From Chroococcidiopsis thermalis PCC 7203 (lineage in GTDB: Bacteria > Cyanobacteriota > Cyanobacteriia > Cyanobacteriales > Chroococcidiopsidaceae), in assembly GCF_000317125.1 (NCBI RefSeq), contig NC_019695.1, forward strand, positions 1,352,336 to 1,416,335: DNA of 64,000 nt. Direction: 5' to 3'. Position numbers and translations under genes: made by a program. The notes under the pieces are model-generated. The model did no database searches and was not told the DNA's origin. It saw only the letters and a program-made list of their open reading frames with translations. Below, in pieces: positions 38,121 through 46,500 of the stretch. Positions within the stretch are counted from its first letter, which is position 1; each line of letters opens with the position of its first letter.

Positions 38121-39542
38121 ATGTTTCTACCCCAAGGTCCAAAAACTCCACCGCTCGTTCAACTGTTACAGTGGATTGCTAATCCCTTTGCTTTAATGGA
38201 GTCTTGCGCTCAACGTTATGGTGACTGGTTTACTCTCAAGGTAGGTTTAAATTATCGTCCCCTGGTCTATGTCAGCAGTCCCCAACTGTTACAGGAGATA
38301 TTGACCAACGACCATTACAAGCAGTTTGACGCACCTGGAGAGATCAACGGCATTTTCGCTCCATTATTAGGGGATTTTGGAGTCATCATGCAAAGTGGCG
38401 ATCGCCACCGCCGCCAGCGCCAACTGATGGTTCCACCCTTTCATGGCGATCGGATGAAGGCATACGGTGAAATCATTACCGAGATCGCCAAACAAGTCAC
38501 CAGCCAATGGAACCCGAATCAGCCTTTCTCTGTGCGGGATTCCATGCAAGCTATTTCCTTCAATGTCATTTTGCAAGCTGTTTTCGGTTTGAGGGAAGGA
38601 GAACGCTATCGACAGATCGAAAAACTCCTCTACAACATGCTGGAGTTAACGAACTCGCCCCTCAAAGCTAGCCTCTTATTCTTTCCCTTTTTACAACGAG
38701 ATTTAGGTGCATGGAGTCCGTGGGGGAACTTTTTGCGTCAAAAACAACAACTCGATCGACTACTACATGCTGAAATAGAAGCACGTCGCGCCAATCCCGA
38801 TCCCGGGCGTACCGACATCCTCAGCTTACTCATGGCGGCGCGGGATGAAGCCGGAGAACCGATGAAAGATGAGGAACTACGCGATGAATTGATGACGCTG
38901 CTTGTTGCAGGTCACGAAACCACGGCTACAGCTTTGACATGGGCATTATATTGGATTCACAAACTGCCCGAAGTCCGGCAAAAGTTGCTGGCAGAACTTG
39001 ACATTCTAGGCGATACACCAGACCAAAACGCGATCGTGCGACTGCCCTATCTCAACGCCATCTGTTCTGAAACCCTGCGGATTTATCCCGTGGGAATGCT
39101 AACTTTTCCGAGAGTCGTGCGATCGCCCGTTACTCTTTTAGGGCAACAGTTAGAACCAGGTACGGTATTAGTAGGTAGCATCTATCTCGCCCATCAACGC
39201 CAAGACCTGTACCCCGAACCAAAGCAATTTAAACCAGAACGCTTCCTAGAACGGCAATTTTCTCCTTACGAGTACTTACCCTTCGGCGGCGGCGTGCGGC
39301 GCTGTATTGGTGCAGCTTTTGCCCTGTTTGAGATGAAACTCGTCTTGGCTACCATCCTATCTAACTTAGAACTCTCGCTAGCCAACAACCGCCCCGTACA
39401 TCCCGTAAGGCGAGGTTTAGTCTCAGCCCCTACCAAAGTTGAAATGGTTATGACTGGACGGAGAATTGAGGGGGACAAGAGGGACAAGGGAGAGGGGGGA
39501 GACAAGGGAGACAAGGAAGCAATTCCAGCCACCAGCTATTGA
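38121..39542 (+). CDS. cytochrome P450, CYP110-like, with repeat-derived C-terminus
   Basis: A 473-residue P450. The N-terminus LPQGPKTPPLVQLLQWIANP is of the CYP110 type typical of cyanobacteria and has no membrane anchor. The I-helix has LVAGHETTATALTWAL, the ExxR is ETLR, and the heme-Cys motif is FGGGVRRCIGAAFAL near residue 393. Residues about 450-473 (EGDKRDKGEGGDKGDKEAIP) translate GGGAGACAA-type nonamers, so the original C-terminus has been extended or replaced; the core ends at about VEMVMTGR. The substrate is unknown; known CYP110s hydroxylate fatty acids and alkanes. No dedicated redox partner is nearby. Confidence 0.92.
   Translation: MFLPQGPKTPPLVQLLQWIANPFALMESCAQRYGDWFTLKVGLNYRPLVYVSSPQLLQEILTNDHYKQFDAPGEINGIFAPLLGDFGVIMQSGDRHRRQRQLMVPPFHGDRMKAYGEIITEIAKQVTSQWNPNQPFSVRDSMQAISFNVILQAVFGLREGERYRQIEKLLYNMLELTNSPLKASLLFFPFLQRDLGAWSPWGNFLRQKQQLDRLLHAEIEARRANPDPGRTDILSLLMAARDEAGEPMKDEELRDELMTLLVAGHETTATALTWALYWIHKLPEVRQKLLAELDILGDTPDQNAIVRLPYLNAICSETLRIYPVGMLTFPRVVRSPVTLLGQQLEPGTVLVGSIYLAHQRQDLYPEPKQFKPERFLERQFSPYEYLPFGGGVRRCIGAAFALFEMKLVLATILSNLELSLANNRPVHPVRRGLVSAPTKVEMVMTGRRIEGDKRDKGEGGDKGDKEAIPATSY
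39466..39525 (+). repeat. nonamer repeats at the 3' end of the P450 gene
   Basis: GGGGGACAAG, GGAGAGGGG and GGGAGACAA-type copies read as GDK triplets in the P450 frame and carry it to the stop at 39540. Confidence 0.85.
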
Positions 39543-39569
39543 TCGCTCTTTCCACTCACCACGCACCAC

Positions 39570-40301
39570 TTACCGAATATCCCGATACAGTCGCTTTAAA
39601 TATGTGGGAGAAATACCAAATCCCCACAAAAAACCGACATATAGATATATTGCTGTTGCTTGCCAAAACCCCCAACGGGCAACACGGCGATCGCTACTTT
39701 GGACGATGCGATTGACTTGCCGGATGCGCCCTTGCCGCACTAATTTCAAGCAGAAATCGGCTTCTTCCATAATTGCCAGAGTGCGATCGAAGCCACCACA
39801 TTGCCAAAAATCAGTTCGACGACAGAAAATCGCCTGATCGCCGAATAGTAACCTCAAACCCTGAAAAAATAAGTGGGGACGAAATAGTAACGGCGCGTAA
39901 TAAGTTTTGAGAAAATTGTGCAGAGACATCCACCAACGAGTTTTGGAGGAACCTGCCATGAGGGAAACAAAACCCCCACCTGCAACTCCAGGATCTGCCA
40001 AAGTCCGCTCGATTATTTCAACGAGATCGTCTGGAACCCAAGTATCGGCATGGATGAAACAAAGAACTTCTCCGCTGGCAGCTTTTGCCCCTTGGTTCAT
40101 TTGAATTGCACGCCCTCGCTCAGTACAGAATAAAACTTGCACTCCCGCAGCTTGAGCGATCGCAACCGTACCATCTTCGCTACCACCATCGACAACTAGC
40201 ACCTCCCATGCTGGAGGATCGAGTATGCTTAGCTGTCGCAGAGTACGCCCGATACAGCTTGCTTCATTCAACGTTGGAATAATAATTGAAATCCGAATCA
40301 C
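39570..40301 (-). CDS. family 2 glycosyltransferase, TIGR04283-like
   Basis: A 243-residue protein read from GTG 40301. The GT-A fold motifs are ISIIIPTLNEASCIGRTL, VVDGGSEDGTVAIA, the DxD-type HADTW in VLCFIHADTWVPDDL, and GGFDRTLAIMEEADFCLKL. The family is the TIGR04283 group, often next to radical-SAM or arsenosugar genes, but nothing similar is nearby. It is likely a cytosolic or peripheral membrane transferase; donor and acceptor are unknown. It is convergent with the P450 gene. Confidence 0.85.
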   Translation of the reverse strand: MIRISIIIPTLNEASCIGRTLRQLSILDPPAWEVLVVDGGSEDGTVAIAQAAGVQVLFCTERGRAIQMNQGAKAASGEVLCFIHADTWVPDDLVEIIERTLADPGVAGGGFVSLMAGSSKTRWWMSLHNFLKTYYAPLLFRPHLFFQGLRLLFGDQAIFCRRTDFWQCGGFDRTLAIMEEADFCLKLVRQGRIRQVNRIVQSSDRRVARWGFWQATAIYLYVGFLWGFGISPTYLKRLYRDIR

Positions 40302-40324
40302 AAGAAAAGGGAGTAGGGAACAGT

Positions 40325-40380
40325 TGTCAGTTATTAGTGGTAATTGGTAATTGGTAATTGGTAGTTGCTCCCTGCTCCCT
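40325..40380. repeat. GGTAATT heptamers
   Basis: TAATTGG-type copies around 40338-40366 and CTCCCTG copies. The tract separates the glycosyltransferase and ccmK4 genes. Confidence 0.85.
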
Positions 40381-40393
40381 ACTCGATCGCTCT

Positions 40394-40729
40394 CTATCTT
40401 TGAATTATCGGTCGTTCCACCGAGTCGCGGAAGCGCTGGACTTCATCTGTAAAGCCGATGGGTAGTACGACTTCTACGTTTTCGTGTGGGCGCGGAATGA
40501 TCACCCAGGATTCAAGCGTACCTCCGTATACATTTTCTACTGCCTCAATTCCTGCGGCAACGGCGGTTTTGACTTCTTGGACATCACCGCGCACGTTGAC
40601 ATTAAAACGAGCGCTACCAACTCGAATATAACCAACTAAAGTGACTCTTCCGGCTTTAACCATTGCATCTGCTGCGGCTAACACAGCAGGAAAACCCTTC
40701 GTTTCAATCGATCCAACTGCCTGTGGCAC
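40394..40729 (-). CDS. ccmK4: carboxysome shell protein CcmK4
   Basis: A 111-residue BMC-domain shell hexamer protein of the beta-carboxysome. The start is GTG with a GGGGAG site. Family residues are VGSIETKGFPAVLAAADAM, RVTLVGYIRVGSARFNVNV and VIIPRPHENVEVVLPI. The pore loop is GSAR, the form typical of CcmK4 (compare CcmK4 in Synechocystis, GSARFTLNI). CcmK3 and CcmK4 form a small satellite locus away from the main ccm operon and together make heterohexamers. The two genes here are 204 bp apart rather than nearly contiguous. Confidence 0.93.
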   Translation of the reverse strand: MPQAVGSIETKGFPAVLAAADAMVKAGRVTLVGYIRVGSARFNVNVRGDVQEVKTAVAAGIEAVENVYGGTLESWVIIPRPHENVEVVLPIGFTDEVQRFRDSVERPIIQR

Positions 40730-40933
40730 TGGCTATCTCCCCAAATAGATCGTGTCAAGAATTTGTAAGTATAGAGCTTAAGAAATACATTCTATAAATG
40801 CTCATCCTATATTTTGACAGAGCGAAAGCATTTTGTGTCATCTCTTCTTTGTCAATAGATATTTATTCCTAATTTTGACAATAAGCTCTGACAGGCGATC
40901 GCGTCGCGCCCTCACTTTTTATTGCCAGTCGCC
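40730..40933. other. spacer between ccmK3 and ccmK4
   Basis: No gene. On the minus strand it contains TTGACA hexamers (for example complement near 40850 and 40756), so ccmK4 may have its own promoter, which is inference. A HIP1-type GCGATCGCG is near 40896. Confidence 0.4.
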
Positions 40934-41245
40934 TTAAAACGTGCGGAACTGCTCTACTTTTTGAGTGTATTGAATTGGTAATACCGTTTCTATGTTTTCT
41001 GTCGGGTTGGGAATGATGTAGTGAGCGATGACTTGAGCCCCAAACACTTCTTCAGCAGCCGCAATTCCCGCTTCTACAGATCTATTAACCTCTGCTACTT
41101 TACCGCGAACCGCGACTAAAAACTCTCCCTTTTCGGCAATCCCATAGTAAACAAGGGTGACTTCGCCTGCTTTCACCATTGCATCTGCTGCGGCGAGTAT
41201 GGCTGGAAAACCCAAAGTTTCAATGACTCCTACTGCTGCTGGCAC
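40934..41245 (-). CDS. ccmK3: carboxysome shell protein CcmK3
   Basis: The 103-residue length fits CcmK3. I start at GTG 41245, preceded by AGGAG, because an open extension upstream to 41350 does not look like the family. The BMC domain has VGVIETLGFPAILAAADAM, EVTLVYYGIAEKGEFLVAVRG and HYIIPNPTENIETVLPI. The pore loop carries the acidic AEKGE form (compare AERGN of Synechocystis CcmK3), unlike the GSAR loop of CcmK4, so CcmK3 is thought not to form an open homohexamer pore. Both ccmK genes use GTG starts. Expression is probably coordinated with its neighbour. Confidence 0.92.
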   Translation of the reverse strand: MPAAVGVIETLGFPAILAAADAMVKAGEVTLVYYGIAEKGEFLVAVRGKVAEVNRSVEAGIAAAEEVFGAQVIAHYIIPNPTENIETVLPIQYTQKVEQFRTF

Positions 41246-41472
41246 GATCGCGACTCCTAGATCAATTGCATCAATGCATTTTATTGTAAGTGCCGCGATC
41301 GCAAAATTGACGATTGGCGATCGCCCAAAGCTAGATGATAAAGATCCCACCGCGAAAAAACTCCGAGATGGGATTGGTTTGCTATTCAGAGTCGATTAAA
41401 TTTCTAACGCTCTTTTGATGTTCTACGTAAGTAGCTTCGTCTTTTTTTAATTCCGGCTTCTGACTTCTTACA

Positions 41473-41937
41473 CTAGTTATCTCTAAGGTTTTTCTGCGTA
41501 TCCGTATGATGTTGTAACTGAGTTACAACATTGTATACTTCCTGATCTTTTGGTGCTTGAGACTCAACAATCCCTTCTGTAGGACCTGCGATCGCCTTCC
41601 ATGCAGGAAAACCGCCTTTAAGTTCCGATACATGCTCAAATCCTGCCGACCGGAGACTTTGAGCAGCTTCAGCAGTTTGCTCGTCTGTTTCACCGTAAAC
41701 GTAGATATCGCGGCTCGGAGCTAAGGAAGATTTTGCCCGTTCAGCTAAACTTTCCATTGGCATGGGCATAGCTCCCATGATATGACCGTCGTTATATGCG
41801 TTTCGAGGGCGCACGTCAAGGATGGTAAAAGCAGGTTCTCCCCATTCCAAGCGCGATTTCAGTTCGTGTACGCCCGACTGAGCTTTAATCGGAGGCTCAG
41901 GTGGAATCACCCCTTGCATAAGATTATCTTTATCCAT
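41473..41937 (-). CDS. rhodanese-like protein lacking the catalytic Cys
   Basis: A 154-residue protein from ATG 41937 with a GAGAGGAAG site. The rhodanese fold is evident: FTILDVRPRNAYNDGHIMGAMPMP, SRDIYVYGETDEQTAEAAQSLRSAGFE and ELKGGFPAWKAI. In active rhodaneses the loop after VVY/VYV begins with Cys; here it is VYGETDEQT, so the persulfide-forming Cys is replaced by Gly. The protein is therefore likely a non-catalytic (binding or regulatory) rhodanese. The N-terminus has MQGVIPPEPPIKAQSG. Lies upstream of ccmK3, with no proven link. Confidence 0.85.
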   Translation of the reverse strand: MDKDNLMQGVIPPEPPIKAQSGVHELKSRLEWGEPAFTILDVRPRNAYNDGHIMGAMPMPMESLAERAKSSLAPSRDIYVYGETDEQTAEAAQSLRSAGFEHVSELKGGFPAWKAIAGPTEGIVESQAPKDQEVYNVVTQLQHHTDTQKNLRDN

Positions 41938-42315
<378 letters not shown>

Positions 42316-44178
42316 ATGAAATCTGGGATTCTACCTTTACCTACTGAGGTCGTACATTTAATCGCGGCTGGAGAAGTTATCGATTCTCTGGCTGCTGTCG
42401 TGCGGGAACTCGCAGAAAACTCTCTAGATGCTGGAGCAACGCGGGTAGTTATTTATCTCTATCCGCAACAGTGGCGCGTTCGCATTGCCGATAATGGCTG
42501 TGGCATGGATTTGGAGAATTTACAAGCGTGTGCTACTGCCCATAGCACCAGCAAAATTCGTAGCTGTGAAGATTTGTGGCAAGTTACGAGTTTGGGATTT
42601 CGTGGCGAGGCGTTACATAGTTTGGCTCAACTGGCTGAATTAGAAATTTTGAGCCGTGCTGCTGAGACTGGTGAGGGATGGCGCGTGAGATACTGCGATC
42701 GCGGCGAAGTTCTAGAGACAGAAACAGTGGCGATCGCTCCTGGTACAGTCGTCACAGTCTCTAATTTATTTGCAAATTGGGCAGAACGCCGTCAGGGAAT
42801 GCCTTCTCTGAGTCAACAAACCAGAGCGATCCAAAATACAATTCAGCAAATTGCCCTGTGTCATCCTCACGTCACCTGGCAAGTCTGGCAAGACGATCGC
42901 GAATGGTTTACCCTCTCCCCAGGAGCAACTACCCAGCACTTAATCCCACAAATTCTACGCCAAGTCAGTTTGAGCGATTTGCAATATCTTAAGGTTGAAG
43001 TGCCAACTCCTTTTGAGGGAGCAGGGAGCAGGGGAGCAGGGGAGCAGAGGGAGAATTTAATTCCGAATTCCGAATTCCGAATTCCAAATTCTCACTATTC
43101 ATCCCTTCAATTGGTTCTGGGTTTACCGGATCGCTGTCATCGTCATCGTCCAGACTGGGTGAGGGTGGCAGTGAACGGTAGAATGGTGAAGTTTGCAGAA
43201 TTGGAACAAACAATCTTTGCGGCGATGACACGGACGTTACCCCGCGATCGCTATCCAGTTTGTTTTCTCCATTTGAAAGTTGCGCCGTGGCAGATCGATT
43301 GGAACCGCCAGCCAGCGAAAACCGAAATTTACCTACATCACCTGAGTCATTGGCAAGAACGCACGGCAAGTGCTATAGAACAAATACTGCGGCTCAATAG
43401 TAACAGCGTGTCGGACTCGGCTCATAATACACGAGTTACTCAACTCATTAAAGTTGCGGAAGAAAAAGGCGTATATAGTACGAGTCGGGCGATCGCACAG
43501 GGAGACAAGGGAGACAAGGGAGACAAGGAAGACAAGGGAGACAAAGAAGTTGAGGGGGGATCGACTCTACACCCTACACCCCACAACGCCAGTTGCTTTA
43601 ACGGAGGGAACCTCCGCAACGCACTGGCTCCCCTACACCCTTTTCTGAAAGCGATCGCCCAGGTACACAACATGTATATCTTGGTAGAACATCCTGGTGG
43701 GATGTGGTTGGTGGAACAGCACATCGCCCACGAACGAGTATTGTACGAGCAACTGTGCGATCGCTGGCAACTCGTCCCCCTAGAACCGCCAGTGATTCTG
43801 AATCATCTTTCGCTGGCTCAAATAGCTCAATTACAGCGTTTGAATTTAGAAGTCGAACCGTTTGGCGATCGCTTGTGGGCAGTCCGTAGCGCCCCTGCAA
43901 TGCTGGTACAGCGCGACGACTGCGCCGATGCCTTAGTAGAACTAAGTTTAGGTGGCGACTTACAAGCGGCTCAAGTTGCGACTGCTTGTCGCTGTGCCAT
44001 CCGCAACGGTACGACTTTGAGTTTAGAAGAAATGCAAACGCTACTCAATCAATGGCAGCGTACCCGCAACCCCCGTACCTGTCCCCACGGTCGCCCAATT
44101 TATTTATCGTTAGAAGAATCGGCTTTATCGCGTTTTTTCCGCCGTCACTGGGTGATTGGTAAAAGCCACGGAATCTAA
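42316..44178 (+). CDS. mutL: DNA mismatch repair protein MutL with two repeat inserts
   Basis: MutL couples mismatch recognition by MutS to downstream processing. The 620-residue protein starts at ATG 42316. GHKL ATPase motifs are VHLIAAGEVIDSLAAVVRELAENSLDAGA, IADNGCGM, SLGFRGEALHSL and the GTVVTVSNLF loop. Residues about 234-260 translate nonamer and AATTCCG repeats, inside the N-terminal domain. Residues about 394-440 translate GDK-type nonamers and a 42-bp palindromic element, inside the natural linker. The C-terminal dimer domain has EQHIAHERVLYE, ACRCAIRNG and CPHGRP. In the first, the endonuclease motif DQHA(X)2E(X)4E is altered (Asp to Glu, Ala to Ile), so nicking activity is doubtful. 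Confidence 0.92.
   Translation: MKSGILPLPTEVVHLIAAGEVIDSLAAVVRELAENSLDAGATRVVIYLYPQQWRVRIADNGCGMDLENLQACATAHSTSKIRSCEDLWQVTSLGFRGEALHSLAQLAELEILSRAAETGEGWRVRYCDRGEVLETETVAIAPGTVVTVSNLFANWAERRQGMPSLSQQTRAIQNTIQQIALCHPHVTWQVWQDDREWFTLSPGATTQHLIPQILRQVSLSDLQYLKVEVPTPFEGAGSRGAGEQRENLIPNSEFRIPNSHYSSLQLVLGLPDRCHRHRPDWVRVAVNGRMVKFAELEQTIFAAMTRTLPRDRYPVCFLHLKVAPWQIDWNRQPAKTEIYLHHLSHWQERTASAIEQILRLNSNSVSDSAHNTRVTQLIKVAEEKGVYSTSRAIAQGDKGDKGDKEDKGDKEVEGGSTLHPTPHNASCFNGGNLRNALAPLHPFLKAIAQVHNMYILVEHPGGMWLVEQHIAHERVLYEQLCDRWQLVPLEPPVILNHLSLAQIAQLQRLNLEVEPFGDRLWAVRSAPAMLVQRDDCADALVELSLGGDLQAAQVATACRCAIRNGTTLSLEEMQTLLNQWQRTRNPRTCPHGRPIYLSLEESALSRFFRRHWVIGKSHGI
43015..43096 (+). repeat. repeat insert in the N-terminal part of mutL
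   Basis: GGGAGCAGG nonamers (43018-43050) then AATTCCG copies (43061-43086). Reads EGAGSRGAGEQ then NSEFRIPNS without a stop. Confidence 0.9.
43496..43640 (+). repeat. nonamers plus palindromic element in the mutL linker
   Basis: GGGAGACAA copies at 43500-43552, then CCCTACAC copies, then an imperfect palindrome at 43588-43629 bounded by GCCAGTTGCTTTAA and GCACTGGC. The same element type occurs intergenically at 48194-48234 in reverse orientation. The frame reads GDKGDKGDKEDK then NASCFNGGN. Confidence 0.9.
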
Positions 44179-44198
44179 GCAAGTGTTTTGCTTCATTC

Positions 44199-44723
44199 TT
44201 AAACGCAATCGAACAAAGATGGATACTTCACCATCCCGCTAACTCCATTTAATGCCCCAGGTACGAGTTCCAGTACCATAAATGCTTCATCTGGAACAGA
44301 AAAAGGCGATCGCAATCCTCGATCGATCGCAGGCACAAAACCAAAGCGACTGTAGAAGTTCGGACGACCCAGAACTATCACAATTTTGTATCCTAAAATC
44401 TGACACTGTTTCAACCCTGCTCTGACAAGTTGAGAACCGACACCTTGATTTTGAAACTGAGGCAGAACAGCTAATGGAGCCAAAGCTAATGCTATCACAT
44501 CACCTTGAGGACTAACGATCGCAATTTCGCTAAATAAAATATGCCCGACGAGGCGATCGCTGTCAATTGCTACCAAAGATAGAGCAGAGTTAAAATTAGG
44601 TAAATAGCGAATACTTTCGACTAATTTCGCTTCATTCTCTTGACCAAACGCAAGTCGATTAATCTCGAAAATACCATCATATTCTATAAAATTCTCAGAA
44701 CGAACTATTCTCATAAGTTCCAT
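44199..44723 (-). CDS. GNAT family N-acetyltransferase (YhbS-like)
   Basis: A 174-residue acetyltransferase. Core features are IDSDRLVGHILFSEIAI, then APLAVLPQFQNQGVGSQLVRAGLKQCQ with the acetyl-CoA loop QNQGVGSQL, and the later IVLGRPNFYSRFGFVPA. This C-terminal motif is typical of the YhbS group. The substrate is unknown. Start may be ATG 44723 or ATG 44714; a GGAA sequence before the latter makes it slightly more likely. It is convergent with mutL, only 20 bp away. Confidence 0.88.
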   Translation of the reverse strand: MELMRIVRSENFIEYDGIFEINRLAFGQENEAKLVESIRYLPNFNSALSLVAIDSDRLVGHILFSEIAIVSPQGDVIALALAPLAVLPQFQNQGVGSQLVRAGLKQCQILGYKIVIVLGRPNFYSRFGFVPAIDRGLRSPFSVPDEAFMVLELVPGALNGVSGMVKYPSLFDCV

Positions 44724-44962
44724 TTAAACAAAACATAATATAAGTCAATTATTCCCAACGCAGCACTCCTTGCTATCTCTCTATCTTTCATTTCCGTAAT
44801 AAAATGTAAACATCCTAATTACTCTTTGCGCCTACTCTTCGAGAACGCTCCGCGTATGCGTCTTTGCGCGACATAATTCTTCCAATTCCAAACTACAAAT
44901 AGTTCTATTGTGTCCTTAAACTAGAAATAAAACCTTTAACTCCAAAATTGTTAGATTTGCTT

Positions 44963-45355
44963 ATGTCTGAAGCCATCCCCAACTCCATGACTGATGTAGC
45001 CGAACTCCTCAACCAATATGCGGCTGGAAAACGAGACTTTACAAGCATAGAACTTGGTGCAGTCGATCTTAAAGCTACCGATTTGAAGGGCGCAGACTTA
45101 AGTTATGCCGAACTAAGTGGAGCCGATCTAAGTGGCGCAAACTTGAGAGGAGTAGACTTAAGCTATGCTAACCTCAACGAAACTAACCTCAATGGAGCCA
45201 ATTTACGCGGAGCAATTCTAATTGGTACAGATTTACGTCACGCCAAACTCGAAACAGCAGACTTACGCGAAGCAGATTACGACCCCGATACCACCCACTT
45301 TCCCCCAGGATTTGACCCCATACAAGCAGGAATGCGATCGGATCGCCCCAGCTAA
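44963..45355 (+). CDS. pentapeptide repeat protein
   Basis: A 130-residue protein from ATG 44963 (TTG upstream ignored). After an N-terminal leader (VAELLNQYAAGKRDF) it has about eleven A(D/N)LXX pentapeptides, such as ADLSYAELSGADLSGANLRG and ANLNETNLNGANLRGAILIG, forming a right-handed quadrilateral beta-helix of about three coils. The C-terminus DYDPDTTHFPPGFDPIQAG is a motif common in cyanobacterial pentapeptide proteins. Function unknown. The next gene begins 51 bp later on the same strand. Confidence 0.9.
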   Translation: MSEAIPNSMTDVAELLNQYAAGKRDFTSIELGAVDLKATDLKGADLSYAELSGADLSGANLRGVDLSYANLNETNLNGANLRGAILIGTDLRHAKLETADLREADYDPDTTHFPPGFDPIQAGMRSDRPS

Positions 45356-45406
45356 TGTTCATCAGTAATGACAAATGACCAATTACCAATCATCAAGGAG
45401 ATAATC

Positions 45407-45829
45407 GTGGATCTACAAGGTAAAAAGAGAATTGAAGCTGCTTTAGCGATTGCGGGTTATGCTGCTAGTGGCGGTGCTGTATCGGCTCTCCCTTCTCCAG
45501 GCGCAGAAATGCCAAAACAGTTTGTCTTAACTGCTGCTGATATTGGCATGTACACATTAATTTGGAAAATCTATTTTGAGGAAGATCTATCGCAGAAAAA
45601 TCTATTAGAAATATTGGCTGAGTTAGGTATGGTTACTATTGGTGCGGTGGGAACAGCCTATGTCGTTGCTAAAGTTAGTACGGCGATTTTAAACGAAATT
45701 AACGATTGGCTAGGACCTGTGGGATGGGGTGTCAAAGCTGCGATCGCAGGTTCTCTATCGAGTTTATTTGGATTGGGTTGGATGCTCTATTGCGATCGTC
45801 TATACTCACAAAAAGAAGTAGCTTTTTAG
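45407..45829 (+). CDS. small Gly-rich membrane protein
   Basis: A 140-residue protein. I choose GTG 45407 because AAGGAG lies 6 bp upstream; the longer frame from 45368 translates a CCAATTA-type repeat. Two to three hydrophobic Gly/Ala-rich segments are seen: ALAIAGYAASGGAVSALPS, LGMVTIGAVGTAYVVAKVS and WGVKAAIAGSLSSLFGLGWML. No domain is recognised. It may be a channel-like or scaffold membrane protein. The preceding pentapeptide gene is 51 bp away, so the two may be co-transcribed. Confidence 0.72.
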   Translation: MDLQGKKRIEAALAIAGYAASGGAVSALPSPGAEMPKQFVLTAADIGMYTLIWKIYFEEDLSQKNLLEILAELGMVTIGAVGTAYVVAKVSTAILNEINDWLGPVGWGVKAAIAGSLSSLFGLGWMLYCDRLYSQKEVAF

Positions 45830-45852
45830 GCTTTAATTTTCAAATTTTACAA

Positions 45853-46308
45853 CTAGGAATTTTTGACTGCTTTAACAGTCACTTTCTTGCGAAGTTTAGG
45901 ACTTTTATCTCGCTCTCGCAACCATTGTAAAGAGACAATATTTAACAATAACCCATTCACAAATAACAAGACAATCGAAACAATTTGATGCCAAACGATC
46001 GGTTGTACCGATAGATCGAAGACGATGTGAATAAAATTTATGACAGTGAACAGAACTGTCAGGCAAAAATGTATGAGTCTATATCGTCTCGAATTATTAA
46101 ATGCAGTCACTACAATTGCGATCGCTGGTAAGACAAACATGCCTAACATTAACCATGACTCGAATGCCGGCATTTTTCCCTGAGTATCAGGCATCATTAC
46201 ATTTTCACCATAAAGCAGCGGCATTAAAGCTAACTGCGTGTGAAAAACTGTTCCGAATAGAAATACTATCCAAAGAGCAATTATTTTTCCTTGCTTACTG
46301 ATGCTCAT
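45853..46308 (-). CDS. four-helix membrane protein of unknown function
   Basis: A 151-residue protein with four hydrophobic helices: IIALWIVFLFGTVFHTQLALM, SWLMLGMFVLPAIAIVVTAF, FCLTVLFTVINFIHIVF and IVSIVLLFVNGLLLNIVSL. A basic tail (RERDKSPKLRKKVTVKAVK) would be cytoplasmic. No family is recognised. It is convergent with the Gly-rich membrane gene at 45407. Confidence 0.72.
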   Translation of the reverse strand: MSISKQGKIIALWIVFLFGTVFHTQLALMPLLYGENVMMPDTQGKMPAFESWLMLGMFVLPAIAIVVTAFNNSRRYRLIHFCLTVLFTVINFIHIVFDLSVQPIVWHQIVSIVLLFVNGLLLNIVSLQWLRERDKSPKLRKKVTVKAVKNS

Positions 46309-46410
46309 ATATCGGGTTTAGGGGTTAGAGGTTAGGACAGTGACCAGTTCGACAACGACTAGCGATCGCAATTAAAAACCTTGGTAACTAGTATCTGATG
46401 ATTCCTAATA

Positions 46411-46438
46411 GTACAGACGTTACATGTAACGTCTGTAC
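46411..46438. repeat. perfect 28-bp palindrome, family B
   Basis: Half-site GTACAGACGTTACA and its exact complement. Variants of the same element are at 48460, 51068, 58681 and 63681. It lies between two minus-strand genes. Confidence 0.93.
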
Positions 46439-46500
46439 ATTGACAATCGGTCACTGCGTCCATTCTCCCTCCTAACAGCTAACAACCCAGGAGAGATAAA

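Noticed and set aside
41246-41350. N-terminal extension of CcmK3
   Set aside because: The added 35 residues are absent from CcmK proteins and a GTG with AGGAG lies at the family start.
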